Shown one piece after another: positions 31,039 through 34,032 of a stretch of DNA of 34,032 nt. The notes under the pieces were generated by a model, which did no database searches, had not been told where the DNA came from, and was given only the letters and a program-made list of their open reading frames with translations. The stretch spans positions 1 through 34,032 of the forward strand of contig CANJOT010000011.1 in NCBI GenBank assembly GCA_947475815.1, written 5' to 3'. Within the stretch, counting starts at the first letter, position 1. Each line of letters begins with the position of its first letter. A program made the position numbers and the translations under genes. Origin of the DNA: Burkholderiales bacterium. GTDB lineage: Bacteria; Pseudomonadota; Gammaproteobacteria; Burkholderiales; Burkholderiaceae_D.

Positions 31039-32349
31039 ATGAAACCCATACAAGTCGGTTTGCTCGGCATCGGCACGGTCGGTGGTGGTACGTTCAATGT
31101 CCTCAAACGCAATCAGAGCGAGATCGTGCGCCGTGCCGGCCGCGGCATCGAGATTGCCATGGTCGCCGACCTTGACGTCGAGCGCGCCACCAAACTGACC
31201 GGCGGCGCCGGTCAGGTGGTCAATGACGCCTTCGCCGTCATCAACAATCCCGAGATTGACGTCGTCATCGAACTGATCGGTGGCACCGGCATTGCCTTGC
31301 AACTGGTGCTCAAGGCCATTGACGCCGGCAAGCATGTGGTCACCGCCAACAAGGCGCTGCTGGCCAAACACGGCAATGAAATTTTTGCCGCCGCCAGCAA
31401 GCGTGGCGTGATGATCGGTTTCGAAGCCGCCGTCGCCGGTGGCATCCCGATCATCAAGGCGCTGCGTGAAGGCCTGACGGCCAACAACATTGAGTGGATT
31501 GCCGGCATCATCAACGGCACGAGCAATTTCATCCTCTCCGAAATGCGCGAAAAGGGCTTGCCCTTTAGCGCCGTGCTGGCCCAGGCGCAGGCCCTCGGCT
31601 ACGCGGAAGCCGACCCGACCTTCGACATCGAGGGGATCGACGCGGCCCACAAACTGTCGATCATGAGCGCCATTGCCTTTGGCATCCCGGTGCAGGCCGA
31701 CAAGGTCTACACCGAAGGTATTTCGAAGCTCACCGCCCAGGACATCCGTTACGCCGAAGAACTGGGCTACCGCATCAAACTGCTCGGTCTGACGCGGCGC
31801 ACCAGCCAGGGCATCGAGATGCGTGTGCATCCCACCCTGATCCCTGAAAAGCGCCTGATCGCCAATGTCGAAGGGGTCATGAACGCCGTGCTGGTCAAGG
31901 GGGATGCCGTCGGCGCCACCCTGTATTATGGCGCTGGCGCCGGTGCCGAACCGACCGCCTCGGCCGTGATTGCCGATCTGGTTGACATCGCGCGTCTGCA
32001 CAGTGCCGAACATCAGTATCGCGTGCCGCATCTGGCTTTCCAGCCCGGTTCGCTCGCCAGCACCCCGATCCTGCCGATCGGTGAAGTCGAGACCGCGTAT
32101 TACATGCGCATGCGCGTCGTCGATCGTCCTGGTGTGCTCGCCAGCATCACCGCCATCCTTGCCGAGCGCGGTATTTCGATCGATGCGATGGTGCAAAAGG
32201 AACCTGCCGAAGGCGAGGATCAGACCGACATCATTTTCCTGACCCATCGTACCCTCGAGAAGAATGCCAATGCCGCGATCGCCAGCATCGAAGCGCTCGC
32301 CACCGTGTTGTCCGACATCACGCGCATCCGTCTGGAGGGCTTGAACTGA
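31039..32349 (+). CDS. hom: Homoserine dehydrogenase
   Basis: Homoserine dehydrogenase reduces aspartate semialdehyde to homoserine, the branch point to threonine and methionine. The 436-residue protein is the monofunctional form without aspartokinase. VGLLGIGTVGGGTFNVL is the NAD(P) site, TANKALLAKHG holds a substrate-proximal Lys, and GIINGTSNFILSEM and GYAEADPTFDIEGIDAAHKL are the family signatures. The last ~80 residues form an ACT domain (RMRVVDRPGVLASITAILAE), so feedback inhibition by threonine is likely. ATG 31039 is chosen over GTG codons at 31030 and 31036, because MKPIQVGLLG is the usual beginning. Its stop overlaps the thrC start by one base (TGATG). Confidence 0.96.
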   Translation: MKPIQVGLLGIGTVGGGTFNVLKRNQSEIVRRAGRGIEIAMVADLDVERATKLTGGAGQVVNDAFAVINNPEIDVVIELIGGTGIALQLVLKAIDAGKHVVTANKALLAKHGNEIFAAASKRGVMIGFEAAVAGGIPIIKALREGLTANNIEWIAGIINGTSNFILSEMREKGLPFSAVLAQAQALGYAEADPTFDIEGIDAAHKLSIMSAIAFGIPVQADKVYTEGISKLTAQDIRYAEELGYRIKLLGLTRRTSQGIEMRVHPTLIPEKRLIANVEGVMNAVLVKGDAVGATLYYGAGAGAEPTASAVIADLVDIARLHSAEHQYRVPHLAFQPGSLASTPILPIGEVETAYYMRMRVVDRPGVLASITAILAERGISIDAMVQKEPAEGEDQTDIIFLTHRTLEKNANAAIASIEALATVLSDITRIRLEGLN

Positions 32350-33797
32350 TGAGGTATCAAAGTACGCGCGGCGGCCTCGAGGCGAAAGGATTTTCCGAAA
32401 TTCTGCTCGAGGGCCTCGCGCCGGACGGTGGCCTGGCCATGCCGGTGTCGGTGCCGCGCGTCAGCGCTGCCGAGTTGCAGGCCTGGCGCGCGCTGCCTTA
32501 TGCCGACCTTGCTTTCGAAGTGATCCGCAAGTTTGCGGGCGACATTGCCGAGGCTGACCTGCAGGCTCTGTGCCGGCGCACCTATACCGCCGCAGTCTAT
32601 TGCAACGTCCGTTCCGGTCAGGATGCCCGCGACATCACGCCCCTGCAGACCCTGGGCGAAGAGGGTGGCACGACGCTCTCTCTGCTGGCCCTGTCCAATG
32701 GTCCGACGCTGGCCTTCAAGGACATGGCCATGCAGTTGCTCGGTAACCTGTTTGAATATGCGCTCGCGCGTGATGGTGCCGAGTTGAATGTGCTCGGCGC
32801 GACCTCCGGCGACACCGGCAGCGCCGCCGAATACGCCATGCGTGGCAAGCGCGGCATCCGTGTGTTCATGCTCTCGCCAGCCGGCAAGATGAGCGCCTTC
32901 CAGAGTGCGCAGATGTTCAGCCTGCAGGATCCGAACATTTTCAACTTTGCCATCAAAGGCGTGTTTGATGACTGCCAGGACATGGTCAAGGCCGTCAGCG
33001 CCGATGCCGCCTTCAAGGCGCGCCAGAAAATCGGCACGGTCAACTCGATCAACTGGGCGCGTGTCGTCGCCCAGGTGGTGTATTACTTCAAGGGTTACTT
33101 CGCTGCCTCGCGCGACAACAGCCAGCAGGTGTCCTTTTCCGTGCCGTCGGGCAACTTCGGCAATATCTGCGCCGGTCATATTGCACGCAGCATGGGATTG
33201 CCGATTGCGCATCTGGTTTGCGCTACCAACGAGAATGATGTGCTCGACGAGTTCTTTCGCACCGGGGTCTACCGGGTGCGCAAGTCGTCGGAAACCTGTC
33301 ACACCAGCAGTCCAAGCATGGACATCAGCAAGGCCTCCAATTTCGAGCGGTTTGTGTTTGATCTGGTTGGCGGCGATGGCAAGCGTGTTGCCGAGTTGTG
33401 GCGTCAGGTTGATCAGGAAGGTGGCTTTTCGCTGGCCGGCACCGCCGAGTTTGCGGCCGTGCGGGCGCAATATGGCTTTGTGTCGGGGCGCAGTAGCCAT
33501 GCCGACCGCTTGGCGACGATCCGTGAGGTCAATGCGCGGTATGGGTTGGTGATTGATCCACACACAGCGGATGGCGTGAAGGTGGCGCGCGAGCATTTGC
33601 AGGCTGGGGTGCCGATGGTGGTGCTGGAAACCGCATTGCCGGCGAAATTTTCGGAGACGATCGTCGAGGCTCTGGGGGTGGAGCCGGATCGGCCGGCGGG
33701 CTTTGAGAATATCGAATTGTTGCCGCAGCGGTTTCAATCGTTGGGGTGTGATGTGGAAGGGTTGAAGGCGGTGATTGCGGGCGTGACGGGGTTGTAA
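32349..33797 (+). CDS. thrC: Threonine synthase
   Basis: Threonine synthase converts O-phosphohomoserine to threonine with PLP. The 482-residue length and start (MRYQSTRGG) are typical of the long bacterial class. Lys124 in LAFKDMAMQ binds PLP, GATSGDTGSAAEYAMRG and SVPSGNFGNICAGHIA are the phosphate-binding segments, and NSINWARVVAQVVYYF is a further signature. The ATG overlaps the hom stop. The last ~85 codons differ in style from the rest: 8 of 10 leucines are TTG there, while CTG/CTC dominate earlier, and the following gap continues T/G-rich. Homoserine kinase (thrB) is not adjacent. Confidence 0.96.
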   Translation: MRYQSTRGGLEAKGFSEILLEGLAPDGGLAMPVSVPRVSAAELQAWRALPYADLAFEVIRKFAGDIAEADLQALCRRTYTAAVYCNVRSGQDARDITPLQTLGEEGGTTLSLLALSNGPTLAFKDMAMQLLGNLFEYALARDGAELNVLGATSGDTGSAAEYAMRGKRGIRVFMLSPAGKMSAFQSAQMFSLQDPNIFNFAIKGVFDDCQDMVKAVSADAAFKARQKIGTVNSINWARVVAQVVYYFKGYFAASRDNSQQVSFSVPSGNFGNICAGHIARSMGLPIAHLVCATNENDVLDEFFRTGVYRVRKSSETCHTSSPSMDISKASNFERFVFDLVGGDGKRVAELWRQVDQEGGFSLAGTAEFAAVRAQYGFVSGRSSHADRLATIREVNARYGLVIDPHTADGVKVAREHLQAGVPMVVLETALPAKFSETIVEALGVEPDRPAGFENIELLPQRFQSLGCDVEGLKAVIAGVTGL

Positions 33798-33832
33798 TTT
33801 TTGTTTTTGTGTTTTTGTGTTTTTGTTTTTGG
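33798..33832 (+). repeat. T-rich low-complexity tract after thrC
   Basis: Directly after the thrC stop lie repeated units of five T separated by G or GTG. There is no hairpin before it, so it is not a classic terminator, though the T-rich transcript end may help release. Its base composition contrasts with the GC-rich window. Confidence 0.7.
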
Positions 33833-33849
33833 ACTTGGTGTGTGTATTG

Positions 33850-34032
33850 GCTTTGGGCGTCGGGTCTCGCCCCGACAGGCGAGTTACGTCTTTTTGCTTC
33901 GCCAAAAAGACGTAACCAAGAAAAAGGCGACCCCAGCGGCCGCACCCCAAGCGCTGCGCGCTTGGGGTCCCCGGGTCTGCCACGTCCGCCGCGGCGGCGA
34001 AAAAACTCGCCCTGCGGGCTCAAACAGTTTTC
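33850..34032. repeat. Multi-hairpin intergenic repeat element (runs off the window)
   Basis: Several perfect inverted repeats are packed together. GTCGGG (33859-33864) pairs with CCCGAC (33871-33876). GTTACGTCTTTTTG (33883-33896) pairs with CAAAAAGACGTAAC (33903-33916) around a CTTCGC loop. CCCCAAGCGC (33945-33954) pairs with GCGCTTGGGG (33958-33967). A GCCC-TGC-GGGC hairpin lies near the end. From memory, hairpins of the form GTTAC...CTTCGCC...GTAACCAAG followed by GGCGACCCC are dispersed repeats in many beta- and gammaproteobacterial genomes. Minus-strand ORFs predicted over it are artefacts. Confidence 0.7.

Noticed and set aside
32220-33983. 587-residue open frame on the - strand
   Set aside because: It is antisense to hom and thrC, and its N-terminal part covers the hairpin repeat; no domain is recognisable.
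33529-34023. 164-residue minus-strand ORF starting in the terminal repeat
   Set aside because: The start (MSPQGEFFRRRGGRGRPGD) is the kind of artefact protein often predicted across these dispersed hairpin repeats.

Overview
The window reads as chromosomal sequence of a betaproteobacterium (Burkholderiales/Rhodocyclales-like; the genus cannot be fixed from sequence alone). The reasons are the high GC content with C/G-ending codons, an orphan Bug-type tripartite-tricarboxylate receptor, a BktB-type thiolase, an alaC-hom-thrC cluster, a split-arnA Ara4N operon, and a terminal hairpin-rich intergenic repeat of a kind I associate with these bacteria. No tRNA, rRNA, CRISPR array, transposase or phage gene is visible. 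Most of the window is housekeeping and envelope metabolism in short operons.

Layout. (A) 1-4270, + strand: a TPR protein cut by the window edge, an L,D-transpeptidase that shares its C-terminal NTF2-like domain, a periplasmic and then a cytoplasmic cyclophilin, and LpxH of lipid A synthesis. (B) 4343-6783, + strand: beta-ketothiolase BktB and a MetC-like PLP lyase. (C) 6790-8705, - strand: an alpha/beta hydrolase and a Bug receptor, separated by a small 14-bp tandem array. (D) RmuC (+) converging on fumarylacetoacetase (-), with a possible 66-residue ORF overlapping the fumarylacetoacetase start. (E) 11999-17292, + strand: a tight three-gene operon of a beta-CASP metallo-beta-lactamase RNase-like protein, a type-2 thymidine/AMP phosphorylase and a phosphoketolase, followed by an entericidin-type lipoprotein. 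(F) 17542-21985, - strand: moeA, mobA, a PIN-PhoH ATPase and a Bcp peroxiredoxin, with a candidate structured RNA and intrinsic terminator between bcp and phoH. (G) 22108-29591, - strand: an eight-gene operon for 4-amino-4-deoxy-L-arabinose (Ara4N) modification of lipid A (Mth938-like, arnT, arnE-like, arnB, arnC, arnA formyltransferase, arnA dehydrogenase, arnD), mostly joined by ATGA overlaps and preceded by a TATAAT box and a structured leader. (H) 29832-33797, + strand: alaC, hom and thrC. (I) 33798-34032: a T/G-rich tail and a multi-hairpin repeat running off the window.

How the genes work together. LpxH and the arn operon both act on lipid A: LpxH makes lipid X, and the arn products make Ara4N, flip it and attach it, which lowers the negative charge of the outer surface and typically gives polymyxin resistance. 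The L,D-transpeptidase and the periplasmic cyclophilin also act in the envelope. MoeA and MobA serve molybdenum cofactor synthesis. Hom and ThrC make threonine from aspartate semialdehyde, and AlaC makes alanine.

The most intriguing unit is region E. Its order (RNase-like, nucleoside/nucleotide phosphorylase, phosphoketolase) suggests a route from RNA or nucleotides through pentose phosphates to acetyl phosphate. That reading is an inference from co-localisation and family knowledge; the sequence does not prove it.
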